This document shows, piece after piece, positions 49,437-58,196 of a stretch of 64,000 nt of DNA. Location: the NCBI GenBank assembly GCA_031426455.1, contig JANPLI010000055.1:16552-80551 (forward strand), in the 5' to 3' direction. A model generated the notes under the pieces. That model saw only the letters and a list, made by a program, of their open reading frames with translations, ran no database searches and was not told the DNA's origin. Origin of the DNA: JANNMJ01 sp031426455. GTDB lineage: Bacteria; Bacteroidota; Bacteroidia; Cytophagales; Hymenobacteraceae. The first letter of the stretch is position 1. Each line of letters begins with the position of its first letter. Position numbers and translations under genes: made by a program.

Positions 49437-49513
49437 TTATGGTTATTAGTTTATCGTTTCCAGTCTAAAGCTTCGCAGTCCAAACCAAAAACGATAAACT
49501 AAAAACTAATAAC
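49437..49513. repeat. Intergenic tandem-word palindrome (19-bp arms, one heptamer looped out)
   Basis: On the minus strand GGTTATTAGTTT, then a spare heptamer, then ATCGTTT pairs with AAACGATAAACTAATAACC. The extra word in one arm suggests slippage in repeat number. It fills the rplO-secY spacer. Confidence 0.8.
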
Positions 49514-49957
49514 CTAAAGCGTGATGGCTTTTCCGCCGGCGGCCTCAATAGCGGCCAGAGCCGATTTCGAGAACGCGTGTGCGTGGATTTCGACGGCGGC
49601 GGTCAGGGTACCCGTACCGAGGACTTTGATTTTTTCGTTCTTCGTAGCCAGACGCTTGCTGGTCAGGTAAGCGTGGTCGAGCATCAACACGCCTTTGTCG
49701 GCGTGAAGTTGCAGGGTTTCCAGGTTGATCGGCTGGTACTCGACCCGATTCAACGGGTTGAAACCGAACTTAGGCACCCGGCGCTGAAGCGGCATCTGAC
49801 CGCCTTCAAAGTGCGCCTTGCTTTTGTAGCCGGAACGCGACTGCGCGCCTTTGTGGCCGCGGGTAGCGGTGCCGCCGCCGCCCGAACCGGTACCCCGGCC
49901 CAGACGCTTCGACACCCGCACCGAACCGGCCTGCGGCCGGAGATTACTGAGGTTCAT
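49514..49957 (-). CDS. rplO: 50S ribosomal protein L15
   Basis: uL15, 147 residues (MNLSNLRPQAGSVRVSKRLGRG, GGGGTATRGHKGAQSRSGY, KFGFNPLNRVEYQPINL). Followed by the palindromic spacer before secY. Confidence 0.99.
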   Translation of the reverse strand: MNLSNLRPQAGSVRVSKRLGRGTGSGGGGTATRGHKGAQSRSGYKSKAHFEGGQMPLQRRVPKFGFNPLNRVEYQPINLETLQLHADKGVLMLDHAYLTSKRLATKNEKIKVLGTGTLTAAVEIHAHAFSKSALAAIEAAGGKAITL

Positions 49958-49976
49958 CGTGGTTGCTGTGAAGAAG

Positions 49977-50153
49977 TTACTCGGTGATGGTCAGCAAGTG
50001 GCTGACGGCGCGGATCATCCCATCGATCTGGGGGTTGCGCTCTTTCGTCACGGAAGAGTTCATACGGCCCAGGCCCAGTGCCTTCACCGTGCGTTTCTGC
50101 CGCTCGGGGCGGTCGATCACGCTTTTCGTCAGGGTGAGTGTTACTTGTGCCAT
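49977..50153 (-). CDS. rpmD: 50S ribosomal protein L30
   Basis: uL30, 58 residues (MAQVTLTKSVIDRPERQK-like start; then VKALGLGRMNSSVTKERN and IRAVSHLLTITE). It lies six bases after the rpsE stop and 19 bases before the rplO start on the same strand. Read directly from the gap. Confidence 0.97.
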   Translation of the reverse strand: MAQVTLTLTKSVIDRPERQKRTVKALGLGRMNSSVTKERNPQIDGMIRAVSHLLTITE

Positions 50154-50159
50154 TGGAAA

Positions 50160-50678
50160 TTAGCCGTTAAAAACCTGCGCCAGGGTGATACCGCGCTGCT
50201 GAGCCACGACGGCCGGGTCGCGCATCTTGAGGAGCGCATCCAGCGTGGCTTTCACCACGTTGTGGGGGTTGGAGGAGCCTTTCGACTTCGCCAGCACGTC
50301 TTTGATGCCGGCGCTCTCGAACACGGCGCGCATTGCACCGCCCGCGATCACGCCCGTACCGGCAGCTGCTGGCTGCACCAGCACAAAGCCCCCGGAGAAT
50401 TTCCCGATCATCGGGTGGGGCACGGTGTGCTTGTAGAGGGGAATCTTGACCAGATTCTTCTTGGCATCGTCCACGCCTTTGGCAATGGCATCGATCACCT
50501 CGTTGGCTTTGCCCAGGCCGTAGCCTACGGTGCCGTTGCCGTCGCCGACGACGACCACTGCTGAGAAGCTGAAACGACGTCCGCCCTTCGTGGCCGTAGC
50601 CACTCGGTTGATGGCCACTACTTTCTCTTTCAGCTCGGTCTCGCTGTTCTTGACCGACATTTTGTTATCGCGCATCAT
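50160..50678 (-). CDS. rpsE: 30S ribosomal protein S5
   Basis: uS5, 172 residues (EKVVAINRVATATKGGRRFSFSAVV and the VGYGLGKANEVIDAI region). Start is at the first of two adjacent ATG codons; the second would be equally good. Confidence 0.98.
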   Translation of the reverse strand: MMRDNKMSVKNSETELKEKVVAINRVATATKGGRRFSFSAVVVVGDGNGTVGYGLGKANEVIDAIAKGVDDAKKNLVKIPLYKHTVPHPMIGKFSGGFVLVQPAAAGTGVIAGGAMRAVFESAGIKDVLAKSKGSSNPHNVVKATLDALLKMRDPAVVAQQRGITLAQVFNG

Positions 50679-50690
50679 ATCGAGTCAGGA

Positions 50691-51041
50691 TTAGAACTTG
50701 AGACCACCTTCGCGGGCACCTTCGGCGAGCTGCTTCACGCGGCCGTGGTAGAGATAACCCGAACGGTCGAAGACCACTTCGGTGATACCTTTTTCCAGCG
50801 CCATCGCGGCGATAGCTTTGCCGACTTGGGCCGACAACTCGGTTTTGGTGCCTTCGCCGCCCACTTTAGTCGAGGAGATCGCGCCCAGCGTGGTGCCGGT
50901 CGTATCGTCGATGAGCTGAGCGTAAATGCTTTTATTGGAACGGAACACCGCGAGACGCGGCCGGGCAGGAGTACCGGAAATTTTCGTCCGGATGTGCCAC
51001 TTGATCCGCTGGCGCCGTTCGGCTGAGGTCTTAACCGCCAT
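50691..51041 (-). CDS. rplR: 50S ribosomal protein L18
   Basis: uL18, 116 residues, 5S rRNA-binding (RRQRIKWHIRTKISGTPARPRLAVFRSNKSIYAQ ... FDRSGYLYHGRVKQLAEGAREGGLKF; only parts quoted). Confidence 0.98.
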   Translation of the reverse strand: MAVKTSAERRQRIKWHIRTKISGTPARPRLAVFRSNKSIYAQLIDDTTGTTLGAISSTKVGGEGTKTELSAQVGKAIAAMALEKGITEVVFDRSGYLYHGRVKQLAEGAREGGLKF

Positions 51042-51062
51042 TGCAGTACTAGGGAGACTAAA

Positions 51063-51617
51063 TTATTTGGAGGCCGTCTTACCGGCTTTCCGACGGAGAA
51101 CTTCACCCACGAACCGAACACCTTTGCCTTTGTAGGGCTCTACTTTACGCAGCTCACGGAGCTTGGCGGCCACCTGGCCGATCAGCTGTTTGTCGTGGCT
51201 GGTCAGCGTCACGATAGGGTTTTTACCCTTGTCGGTGACGGCCGTGGCGGTCACTTCCTTCGGCAGCGCTAGGAAGATATTGTGCGAGTAGCCGAGGGCC
51301 AGCTCCAGCACATTGTTGGTAGCAGTGGCTTTGTAACCCACACCCACCAGCTCGAGGGTGACGGTGATACCCTGGCTGACGCCAGTCACCATATTGTTGA
51401 GCAGCGCACGGTACAGGCCGTGCATCGCCTTGTGGCGCTTCTGCTCGGTAGGGCGGGTGAGCACTAGCTCACCGTCGTGTTTTTCGATGGTGATGTCGCG
51501 GTCCACGAGTTGGGTGAGCGAGCCCTTGGGGCCTTTCACCGTGACTTCGTTCTGGGCCGAGATGGTCACGTCCACGCCAGCGGGGACAGTGACCGGCAAT
51601 TTACCGATACGGGACAT
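51063..51617 (-). CDS. rplF: 50S ribosomal protein L6
   Basis: uL6, 184 residues (MSRIGKLPVTVPAGVDV ... LELVGVGYKA ... KVEPYKGKGVRF). Downstream of rpsH. Confidence 0.99.
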   Translation of the reverse strand: MSRIGKLPVTVPAGVDVTISAQNEVTVKGPKGSLTQLVDRDITIEKHDGELVLTRPTEQKRHKAMHGLYRALLNNMVTGVSQGITVTLELVGVGYKATATNNVLELALGYSHNIFLALPKEVTATAVTDKGKNPIVTLTSHDKQLIGQVAAKLRELRKVEPYKGKGVRFVGEVLRRKAGKTASK

Positions 51618-51653
51618 TGTAGTAGGGAGCCGTTAGAAGGTGATGCGCGAAGG

Positions 51654-52052
51654 CTAGTACACGTAGCAGAGTACCTCGCCGCCCACGTTTTCTTTGCGGG
51701 CTTCCTTGTCGGTCATCACGCCTTTCGACGTCGACATAATCGCGATGCCGAGGCCGTTCAGTACGCGGGGCAGTGCCTCGGTATGAGCGTACTTCCGCAG
51801 GCCGGGCTTGGAGATGCGTTGCAGGCTCATAATGGCCGACTGACGCGTAAGGGGGTTGTACTTGAGCGCGATTTTGATCGTGCCCTGCACCGTCGAGTCA
51901 TCGAAACGGTAGCTCTGGATGTACCCCTTGGAGTGGAGAACCTTGGTGATCTCCTTTTTGAGGTTGGAGGCCGGAATCTCGACGATGCGGTGGTTGGCCT
52001 TGATGGCGTTGCGCACCCGTGTCAGATAGTCGGCAATCGGATCGGTATTCAT
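51654..52052 (-). CDS. rpsH: 30S ribosomal protein S8
   Basis: uS8, 132 residues (MNTDPIADYLTRVRNAIKAN ... ALPRVLNGLGIAIMSTSKGVMTDKEA). It is the first gene of the cluster here: rpsN and the S10-part genes that normally precede it are absent from this window, and lpdA lies upstream instead. Confidence 0.98.
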   Translation of the reverse strand: MNTDPIADYLTRVRNAIKANHRIVEIPASNLKKEITKVLHSKGYIQSYRFDDSTVQGTIKIALKYNPLTRQSAIMSLQRISKPGLRKYAHTEALPRVLNGLGIAIMSTSKGVMTDKEARKENVGGEVLCYVY

Positions 52053-52086
52053 TGAAACTTAAGAGCGGCTCCCGATTTTGGGACCG

Positions 52087-52094
52087 CAAAGGTA
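52087..52094 (-). promoter_or_regulatory. Predicted -7 promoter element P1 of the rpsH cluster
   Basis: The minus strand reads TACCTTTG, an exact consensus match, 34 bases upstream of the rpsH start. Confidence 0.65.
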
Positions 52095-52259
52095 AGAAGA
52101 CTTCGCCGTCAGACAAGGCTGCGGGAAGATTTTCGGGTGAAGACTACTCGGCTCGGCCGGGATGCAGCATCCGGGGCGCGGCCAATGGTTTCTACGCAGA
52201 TGTAAGGATTAGCTTACTTTTTCAGTGGCGGTTCGCGGCTGGTTTTGGTAATCGGGCTG

Positions 52260-52267
52260 CAAAGGTA
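52260..52267 (-). promoter_or_regulatory. Predicted -7 promoter element P2 of the rpsH cluster
   Basis: A second exact TACCTTTG on the minus strand, about 200 bases upstream of rpsH and downstream of the lpdA stop, so it can only serve the ribosomal cluster. The 281-base spacer holds no gene. Confidence 0.55.
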
Positions 52268-52333
52268 CAGCTTTCGTGGGCAAATGCCAGCGGAAAAGCA
52301 GAAAAAGGTTGTCCGAAACAGCCGCCTTCCGGC

Positions 52334-53734
52334 TCACATATGAATGGCCCGGTTCTCCGTCGCTGCCAGGCAAGCTTCCTTCATTGCCTCCGCGTAGGTG
52401 GGATGCGAGTGGCTCATCCGGGCCACGTCTTCGGCGGAAGCGCGGAATTCCATTGCCGTGACGGCCTCGGCGATGAGGTCGGCCACGCGCGGACCGATCA
52501 TATGGACCCCCAGGATTTCGTCAGTGGTCTTGTCGGCCAGCACTTTCACGAAGCCGTCGAGGTCGCCGGAGGCACGGGCGCGGCCACTGGCCCGGAATGG
52601 GAACGAGCCGACCTTGTAGGCGCGGCCAGCTTCTTTCAGATTTTCTTCGGTCTGCCCCACACCAGCCGCTTCGGGCCACGTGTACACCACGCCGGGAATC
52701 AGGTTGTAGTTGATGTGCGGCTTCTGGCCCGCGATGGTTTCGGCCACGAATACGCCTTCTTCCTCGGCTTTGTGGGCGAGCATCGCGCCGCGAATCACGT
52801 CGCCGATGGCGTAGATGTTCGGGGCGGTGGTCCGCAGGTGGTCATCGACCCGGATGCGGCCGCGCTCCTCGAACTGCACGCCGGCCACTTCAGCATTCAG
52901 GCCCGCCGTGTAGGGCGAGCGGCCCACTGACACGAGGCAATAGTCGCCTTCCAGCTTGATCTCGTCGCCTTTCGGATTAAGGGCCGTCACGGTCACCGAG
53001 TCACCGTCGCGGACGGCACCCGTGACCTTGTGCGAGAGGTAAAATTTAATCCCGATCTTGCCCAACACCCGCTGAAGCTCCTTGCCAAGGGCACGATCCA
53101 TCGTGGGCACCAGCGAATCGAGAAATTCCACCACCGACACCTGCGCGCCCAGACGGGCGAAGACGGAGGCCATTTCCAGCCCGATCACGCCGCCGCCGAT
53201 CACCACCATATGGCGCGGCACCTCGCGGATGTTCAGCGCTTCCGTGGACGTGATAATGCGCTGCTTGTCCTGCTGGATGAACGGCAGCACGGTGGGTTTC
53301 GAGCCCGTGGCGATGATGATATTTTTGGCCTCCAGCACGGTTTCGGCACCGCCGTCGGGGGCCGTCACTTTCACGTGGGTGGCGTCCACGAACGCGCCGG
53401 TGCCCTGGTGGACATCGATCTTATTCTTCTTCATCAGGAACGCGATACCGTCCACGTTGGCCTTTACCACACCCGCCTTACGGTCGATCATCCGGTTCAT
53501 ATCGACGCGCAGGTTGTCGAGCTGAATGCCGTGGTCAGCAAATGCCTTGTGGGCGTTGTGGTAGTGCTCGCTCGAATCGAGGAGCGCCTTGCTGGGAATG
53601 CAGCCCACGTTGAGGCAGGTGCCGCCCAGGGTGGGGTATTTTTCCACGAGAGCCGTTTTCAGACCCAACTGGGCGCTACGAATGGCGGCCACGTAACCGC
53701 CGGGACCGGAGCCGATAACTAGAACGTCGTACAC
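52334..53734 (-). CDS. lpdA: Dihydrolipoyl dehydrogenase
   Basis: E3 flavoprotein of 2-oxoacid dehydrogenase complexes, reoxidising dihydrolipoamide with NAD+. The GTG at 53734 gives 466 residues, the typical length, starting (V)YDVLVIGSGPGGYVAA. The redox disulfide is in GGTCLNVGCIPSKALL, the NAD site is VVIGGGVIGLEMASVFARLG, and the His-Glu dyad is in HSHPTYAEAMKEA. A longer upstream frame exists but begins with residues translated from a tandem-word repeat (NSVNSVNQSLNR) and is rejected. No other dehydrogenase subunit is nearby. Confidence 0.95.
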   Translation of the reverse strand: MYDVLVIGSGPGGYVAAIRSAQLGLKTALVEKYPTLGGTCLNVGCIPSKALLDSSEHYHNAHKAFADHGIQLDNLRVDMNRMIDRKAGVVKANVDGIAFLMKKNKIDVHQGTGAFVDATHVKVTAPDGGAETVLEAKNIIIATGSKPTVLPFIQQDKQRIITSTEALNIREVPRHMVVIGGGVIGLEMASVFARLGAQVSVVEFLDSLVPTMDRALGKELQRVLGKIGIKFYLSHKVTGAVRDGDSVTVTALNPKGDEIKLEGDYCLVSVGRSPYTAGLNAEVAGVQFEERGRIRVDDHLRTTAPNIYAIGDVIRGAMLAHKAEEEGVFVAETIAGQKPHINYNLIPGVVYTWPEAAGVGQTEENLKEAGRAYKVGSFPFRASGRARASGDLDGFVKVLADKTTDEILGVHMIGPRVADLIAEAVTAMEFRASAEDVARMSHSHPTYAEAMKEACLAATENRAIHM

Positions 53735-53741
53735 GAAAAAG

Positions 53742-53780
53742 CGATTGAGTGACTGATTGACTGAATTGACTGAATTGACC
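53742..53780. repeat. Single-arm tandem-word repeat (TTGACTGA) upstream of lpdA
   Basis: Five degenerate octamers (GATTGAGT, GACTGATT, GACTGAAT, ...) precede the lpdA GTG by eight bases; only one arm is present. The same words occur at 5204-5297 and 56820-56858. Confidence 0.75.
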
Positions 53781-53964
53781 GGGCTGGGTGTAGCTATGTG
53801 AGCCACGGGAAGCCCCAGGCCGCTGGGAAGCACGAAGGTCGGCACGGGCGGGGGAAACCGCCGATGGAAAAAGAAACCGGCGCAGAAAGACGAAAACCTT
53901 AGCAGGAACCGTTTGGCACGTGGCAAGCTCGTGTGGCTTAGTTTTGATTTTCCAATTCCTCTTT

Positions 53965-54627
53965 ATGGTCAAGCATTTGCTGATTTTAACTATCCTATCT
54001 ATGGGCTTCAACGCCCGCGCGCAGGCCCAGCCCACCGCCCATCAGTGGTTGTTGACGGGCGGCATCAACCTCCGCTCCAACACCACCAGCGACGATGGTA
54101 ACCAAAACAGTAACGCGGGGGTGTCGATCAGCCCGGCCGTGGGTTATTTCCTGACCGACCATTTCGCCGTGGGCCTGGGCGGCGGGCTGGGCGCCGGTCG
54201 TGCTGAAAACACAATTTCTGACGTGTACGGTAACAATCCGAGCAAAAACACGCGCACTTACTCCAGCTATACACTCAATGTCTTCGGCCGCTACTACGCT
54301 CGCCTCACCGATCATACAGCCTTCACCGCCACGTTGGCGCCGGGCTTTGGTCGCAGCCGCGATAAAAGCGAAATGGAAGGCAGTGCCTACTCCTACAACA
54401 ACTTCGAGTTCAAGCGCTCCTCCCTGGGTGTCAGCCTGACGCCGGGCTTTTCCTGGTTCCCCACTTCCCGCGTCAGCCTCGACGTGACGGCCGGCAATCT
54501 GGGCTATTTCCGTAGCAAAGGCACCAACCCCAATCGACCGGAAACCACGAATTCCTCTTGGAATGCCTCCCTTAGCCTGCTGAATCTGGGCGTAGGCGCG
54601 TCGCTGTTTTTCGGCGGCGGGCAGTAA
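53965..54627 (+). CDS. Outer-membrane beta-barrel protein
   Basis: A 220-residue exported protein starting at the ATG at 53965 (signal peptide VKHLLILTILSMGFNARAQAQ). Alternating strands such as VSISPAVGYFLTDHFAVGLGGGLG, SYTLNVFGRYYARL, TAFTATLAPGFG, SLGVSLTPGFSWF and the C-terminal LNLGVGASLFFGGGQ fit an 8-stranded OMP_b-brl barrel of Bacteroidota. Function unknown. Divergent from lpdA. Confidence 0.8.
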   Translation: MVKHLLILTILSMGFNARAQAQPTAHQWLLTGGINLRSNTTSDDGNQNSNAGVSISPAVGYFLTDHFAVGLGGGLGAGRAENTISDVYGNNPSKNTRTYSSYTLNVFGRYYARLTDHTAFTATLAPGFGRSRDKSEMEGSAYSYNNFEFKRSSLGVSLTPGFSWFPTSRVSLDVTAGNLGYFRSKGTNPNRPETTNSSWNASLSLLNLGVGASLFFGGGQ

Positions 54628-54682
54628 CCCCGATGGCTGCCGCGCGCAACCCTGCCGCACCGGAGCAGTTCATTGGCGCCTG

Positions 54683-55645
54683 ATGCCTGCTTCCCCCCTA
54701 CCCGGCGCCCGGCCGGTTCCGGCGCCGCCCGTTCGCGCCCTCGTCGTTGCCGCTTTTGGCGCTGTTTACCTCTTCTGGGGGTCCACTTACCTCGGCATCC
54801 GGCTCGCCATTGAATCAATGCCGCCGTTGCTGATGGCCGGCACCCGCTCGCTGGTAGCGGGCGCCGTGCTGTACGGGCTGATGCGCGGCGTCCGGCGCGA
54901 ACCGGCCGCTCCGGCCGGTGGTTGGCGCAAGGCGCTGATAATCGGCGGCGGACTGCTGCTGGTAGGCAACGGCGGCGTGACCCTGGCCGAGCAGTATGTT
55001 CCAACGGGGCTAGCGTCGCTGCTGATCGCCACGGTACCCCTCTGGCTGGCCGTATTGGGCTGGCTGACGGGCGTCAGCGCGCGCCCCCGGCCGCTGGTCT
55101 GGGTTGGATTTGCGCTGGGACTGGTGGGGGTTTACGTGCTGGCGGGTGGTCCGGCGGCGCTCCATCCCACCGGGGCGGGCGCCGTACCGCTGCCGGGGCA
55201 CGGCGCGCTGGGCGTGGCCCTGCTGCTGACGGCCGCGCTGGTCTGGGCGGGGGCTTCGCTGTATTCAAAGGAAAATCCGATAGCCCCTACCCCGCTGGTG
55301 GGCGTGGCGATGCAACTGCTCTGCGGCGGCGCCCTGCTGACGGTGGCCGGCCTGCTGCACGGCGAAGCCACGGGCTTCGACCTAGCCACCGTCACGCCGC
55401 GTGCCTGGGCGGCGTGGCTTTACCTGATCGGGTTCGGCTCGCTGGTCGGTTTCACGGCTTACGTCTGGCTGCTGGGTGTAGCCGCGCCCGCCCTGGTGGG
55501 CACTTACGCCTTCGTGAACCCCGTAGTAGCCGTGCTACTGGGCTGGCTCGTGCTGGGTGAAAAACTCACGCCCGCCCTGGCCAGCGGCGCGGCGCTGATT
55601 GTGGGTGCCGTGGCGCTGGTAGTACTGGGCGGACGGAAGAGGTAA
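54683..55645 (+). CDS. EamA (drug/metabolite transporter) family permease
   Basis: Inner-membrane exporter of 320 residues with about ten membrane helices and two EamA repeats (starting FGAVYLFWGSTYLGIRLAIESMPPLLMAGTRSL and, in the second half, ALVWAGASLYSKENP). The FWGSTY start resembles YedA-type exporters; the substrate is unknown. Confidence 0.88.
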   Translation: MPASPLPGARPVPAPPVRALVVAAFGAVYLFWGSTYLGIRLAIESMPPLLMAGTRSLVAGAVLYGLMRGVRREPAAPAGGWRKALIIGGGLLLVGNGGVTLAEQYVPTGLASLLIATVPLWLAVLGWLTGVSARPRPLVWVGFALGLVGVYVLAGGPAALHPTGAGAVPLPGHGALGVALLLTAALVWAGASLYSKENPIAPTPLVGVAMQLLCGGALLTVAGLLHGEATGFDLATVTPRAWAAWLYLIGFGSLVGFTAYVWLLGVAAPALVGTYAFVNPVVAVLLGWLVLGEKLTPALASGAALIVGAVALVVLGGRKR

Positions 55646-55648
55646 GGG

Positions 55649-55745
55649 ATTGATTTACTGATGTGAGGGATGTGCTGAATGGGCCTGATATACTCAGGCC
55701 TCATCAGTACATCAACCCCATCAGCAAATCCCTCACATCAACCCA
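55649..55745. repeat. Intergenic tandem-word palindrome centred on GGCCTGATATACTCAGGCC
   Basis: Words like TGATGTGAGGGAT and TGATTTACTGA on the left meet ATCAGTACATCAACCCC and ATCCCTCACATCAACC on the right, with a GC-rich centre GGCCTGA/TCAGGCC. It lies between convergent EamA and hisDC genes and overlaps the last codons of hisDC. Confidence 0.75.
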
Positions 55746-58195
55746 TCAATTTCCGCCAGGAGCAGGTCGTTTTCAGCGGCGGTGCCGATGCTGATCCGCA
55801 GGCAGTTGGCGCAGCCCGGCTCGCGCGAGCGGTCGCGCACCACCACGCCGCGCTCCGTTAGGGCTTTGTAAAGCGCGGGGGCGGGCATTTCGGGGCGCAC
55901 CCGCACCAGCAGAAAATTGGCGTCGGAGGGAAAAACCTGCTCGATCAGTCGATTGCTGATCAATGCATTGGCCAACCGATCCCGTTCGGTGCGCACCGCC
56001 GATACCGTACCCTGCAAGGCCGCGGGCGGTGTTTGCAGGGCCTGCAAGGCCAGCGCCTGACTTGCACCGCTCACGTTGTAAGGTGGCTTCAGTCGGCGCA
56101 GCCAGCCGAGGATTTCCGCCGAAGCCACCACGGCCCCGACGCGCAGCCCGGCCATTCCCCAAGCTTTGGAAAGTGTCCGGAGGACGACCAGATTCGGGAA
56201 TTCCGACAGCCGTGCAACCCAGGTCGGGCCGTCAGCAAAATCGGCGTAGGCTTCATCCACCACCACCACTACGTTCGGCAGCGCCTTCAGCAACGTGCCG
56301 ATAGCGTTGGGTGCCAGCAGATTGCCGGTAGGGTTGTTGGGCGAAGTCAGCAGCAGCAGCTTGACGGGCCGACCCGACGCTTCGGCAGCGGCCACATCGG
56401 CCAAAATAGCGGGCATATTCAACTGAAAGTCAGCCGTCAGCGGCACTTTTCGGCAAGCCACATTATGACTGGCGGCCGCCACGCCGTACATCCCGTAAGT
56501 GGGTGGGCAGGCCAGTAGGCTGTCGCCGTAGCCTTCATCGGCGCCGGGCGCGCACCCTGCGCGCACCAGTAGGTCCAGCCCTTCGTCGGAACCGTTGGTG
56601 ACGAGCAGACTTTCCGCCGGAACGCCTAACCGCGTGGCCCACGCCGCCGTCAAGGCGCGCTGGTGCGGGTCTGGGTAACGCGCCCAGGCAGCGCCCACGA
56701 CCGGCGCCCCCAGGGGGTTTTCGTTGGCGTCGAGCGCCGCTAGCGCGGGCGGTCCACCGTATTCGTCACGCGCCGAAGCATAGGGCACCAATGCCGCCAC
56801 GTGCGGGCGGGGCCAGGTTCGATTGAGTGATTGAGTGATTGAGTGATTGAGTGATTGGGGCTGTACGGTGGAAACCGATTGGGCTGCTTGCGCATCAGCC
56901 TCATTCGGCACCTCCACCAGCCGCACCCGCGCGGCTTCGGCGTGGGCTTGCAAGCCTTCGGCTTCGGCCAGAGCGATGGTGGGACCCGCGAGGGCTTGCA
57001 AACCGGTGGGCGTCAGCTCCTGAAAGGTGATACGGCGGGTGAACGTCTCGACGCTCACGCCACTGGCGTAGGCCGCTGCGCCGCCCGTGGGCAAGGTGTG
57101 ATTGGGGCCGGTGGCATAGTCGCCGCACGATTCGGGGCTGAAGTGCCCCAGAAAAACCGACCCCGCGCGCTGCACCTGCGCAGCCAGCGGCCCCGGATCG
57201 GCCACGGCCAGTAAGAGGTGTTCCGAGGCATAAGCTTCGGCGAAGGCCAGGCCCGTGGCCAGGTCGGGCACCAACACGGCGCGGCTATGGGTCAGGGCTT
57301 CCGCCGCCACGGCGCGGCGCGGCAGCAGGGCCAGTTGGCGCTCGACTTCGACTAGCACGGCGTTCAGCAGCGTCTCGGAATCGGTCACCAGCACGACTTG
57401 CGAGTCGGGGCCGTGTTCGGCCTGGGCCAACAAATCGGCCGCAACCCAGGCGGGTCGGGCCGTGGCGTCAGCAAGGACAAGCGCTTCGGAAGGGCCGGCA
57501 GGCAGGTCGTAGGCGGCGCCATAGTCGGGCGCGAGGCGCTTGGCGGCGTCCACCCAAGCATTACCGGGGCCGCAGATTTTGTCGCAGCGCGGCACGGTGG
57601 CCGTACCGACAGCCATAGCGGCTACGGCCTGTGCCCCGCCCAGCCCGAAAATCCGGCTGATGCCCAACACCTCCGCCGCCAGCGCAATGGCCGGCGCCAG
57701 GGTGCCGCCCGCGCCAGGTGGGGTGCAGATCACCAGCTCGTCGCAGCCCGCGAGCTGCGCCGGAATGGCCAGCATCAGCAGGCTCGACACGAGCGGCGCC
57801 GAGCCGCCCGGCACGTACAGCCCCACCCGCCGCAGCGGTACCCGCCGTGCCCAGGCCCGCACACCGCGCAGAGTTTCGACGGCAAAGTCGCCGGTCGGCG
57901 CCGCCGCGTGAAAGGCGCGGATATTGGTGGCGGCGGCTTCTAAAGCGCCCCGCAGTTCGACGGGGGCCAGCGCAGCGGCGGCCCGGATAGCGGCGGAATC
58001 AAAAGTCAACGGCGCGCCGGGCACGCCATCGAACCGCTGCGTCAGTTCGGCAAGGGCGACATCGCCGCGCGCGATCACGTCGGCATAAATACCTCGCACG
58101 GCGGCGCGGCGGGTAGCTTCGGCGGCAGGGTCGGCGGCAGGCCGAGCGCACAGCGCGGGCCAGGTGGCAGGGGCGGGAAAACGGAAGAGGTTCAT
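55733..58195 (-). CDS. hisDC: HisD-HisC fusion: histidinol dehydrogenase and histidinol-phosphate aminotransferase
   Basis: One frame of 820 residues from the ATG at 58195. Residues 1 to about 440 are HisD (final two oxidations of histidinol to histidine): RVGLYVPGGSAPLVSSLLMLAIPA, GPGNAWVDAAKRL, zinc and catalytic segments LAQAEHGPDSQ and GPNHTLPTGGAAAYASG, and the usual end LAEAEGLQAHAEAARVRL. Residues about 460-820 are HisC, a PLP aminotransferase (DANENPLG; LLTSPNNPTGN; PLP lysine about Lys677 in LRTLSKAWGMAGLRVG). The join, residues about 446-458, is a translated tandem repeat (SLNHSITQSLNR). No ATG precedes the HisC domain; only GTG or TTG internal starts would allow a separate protein. 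Downstream of hisG. Confidence 0.9.
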   Translation of the reverse strand: MNLFRFPAPATWPALCARPAADPAAEATRRAAVRGIYADVIARGDVALAELTQRFDGVPGAPLTFDSAAIRAAAALAPVELRGALEAAATNIRAFHAAAPTGDFAVETLRGVRAWARRVPLRRVGLYVPGGSAPLVSSLLMLAIPAQLAGCDELVICTPPGAGGTLAPAIALAAEVLGISRIFGLGGAQAVAAMAVGTATVPRCDKICGPGNAWVDAAKRLAPDYGAAYDLPAGPSEALVLADATARPAWVAADLLAQAEHGPDSQVVLVTDSETLLNAVLVEVERQLALLPRRAVAAEALTHSRAVLVPDLATGLAFAEAYASEHLLLAVADPGPLAAQVQRAGSVFLGHFSPESCGDYATGPNHTLPTGGAAAYASGVSVETFTRRITFQELTPTGLQALAGPTIALAEAEGLQAHAEAARVRLVEVPNEADAQAAQSVSTVQPQSLNHSITQSLNRTWPRPHVAALVPYASARDEYGGPPALAALDANENPLGAPVVGAAWARYPDPHQRALTAAWATRLGVPAESLLVTNGSDEGLDLLVRAGCAPGADEGYGDSLLACPPTYGMYGVAAASHNVACRKVPLTADFQLNMPAILADVAAAEASGRPVKLLLLTSPNNPTGNLLAPNAIGTLLKALPNVVVVVDEAYADFADGPTWVARLSEFPNLVVLRTLSKAWGMAGLRVGAVVASAEILGWLRRLKPPYNVSGASQALALQALQTPPAALQGTVSAVRTERDRLANALISNRLIEQVFPSDANFLLVRVRPEMPAPALYKALTERGVVVRDRSREPGCANCLRISIGTAAENDLLLAEIDGLM
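56820..56858. repeat. Tandem GATTGAGT repeat inside the hisDC frame
   Basis: Five near-perfect octamers GATTGAGT at the junction between the hisD and hisC parts. The same word type is intergenic elsewhere. Here it has no stop codon in the reading frame used, so it encodes the linker. Confidence 0.85.
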
Positions 58196-58196
58196 C

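Noticed and set aside
56820..56858. A sequencing or assembly error as the cause of the hisD-hisC fusion.
   Set aside because: Not excluded, but both domains are otherwise intact and a single-unit change of an octamer would shift frame, whereas the frame observed joins them exactly; kept as a finding with read checking advised.
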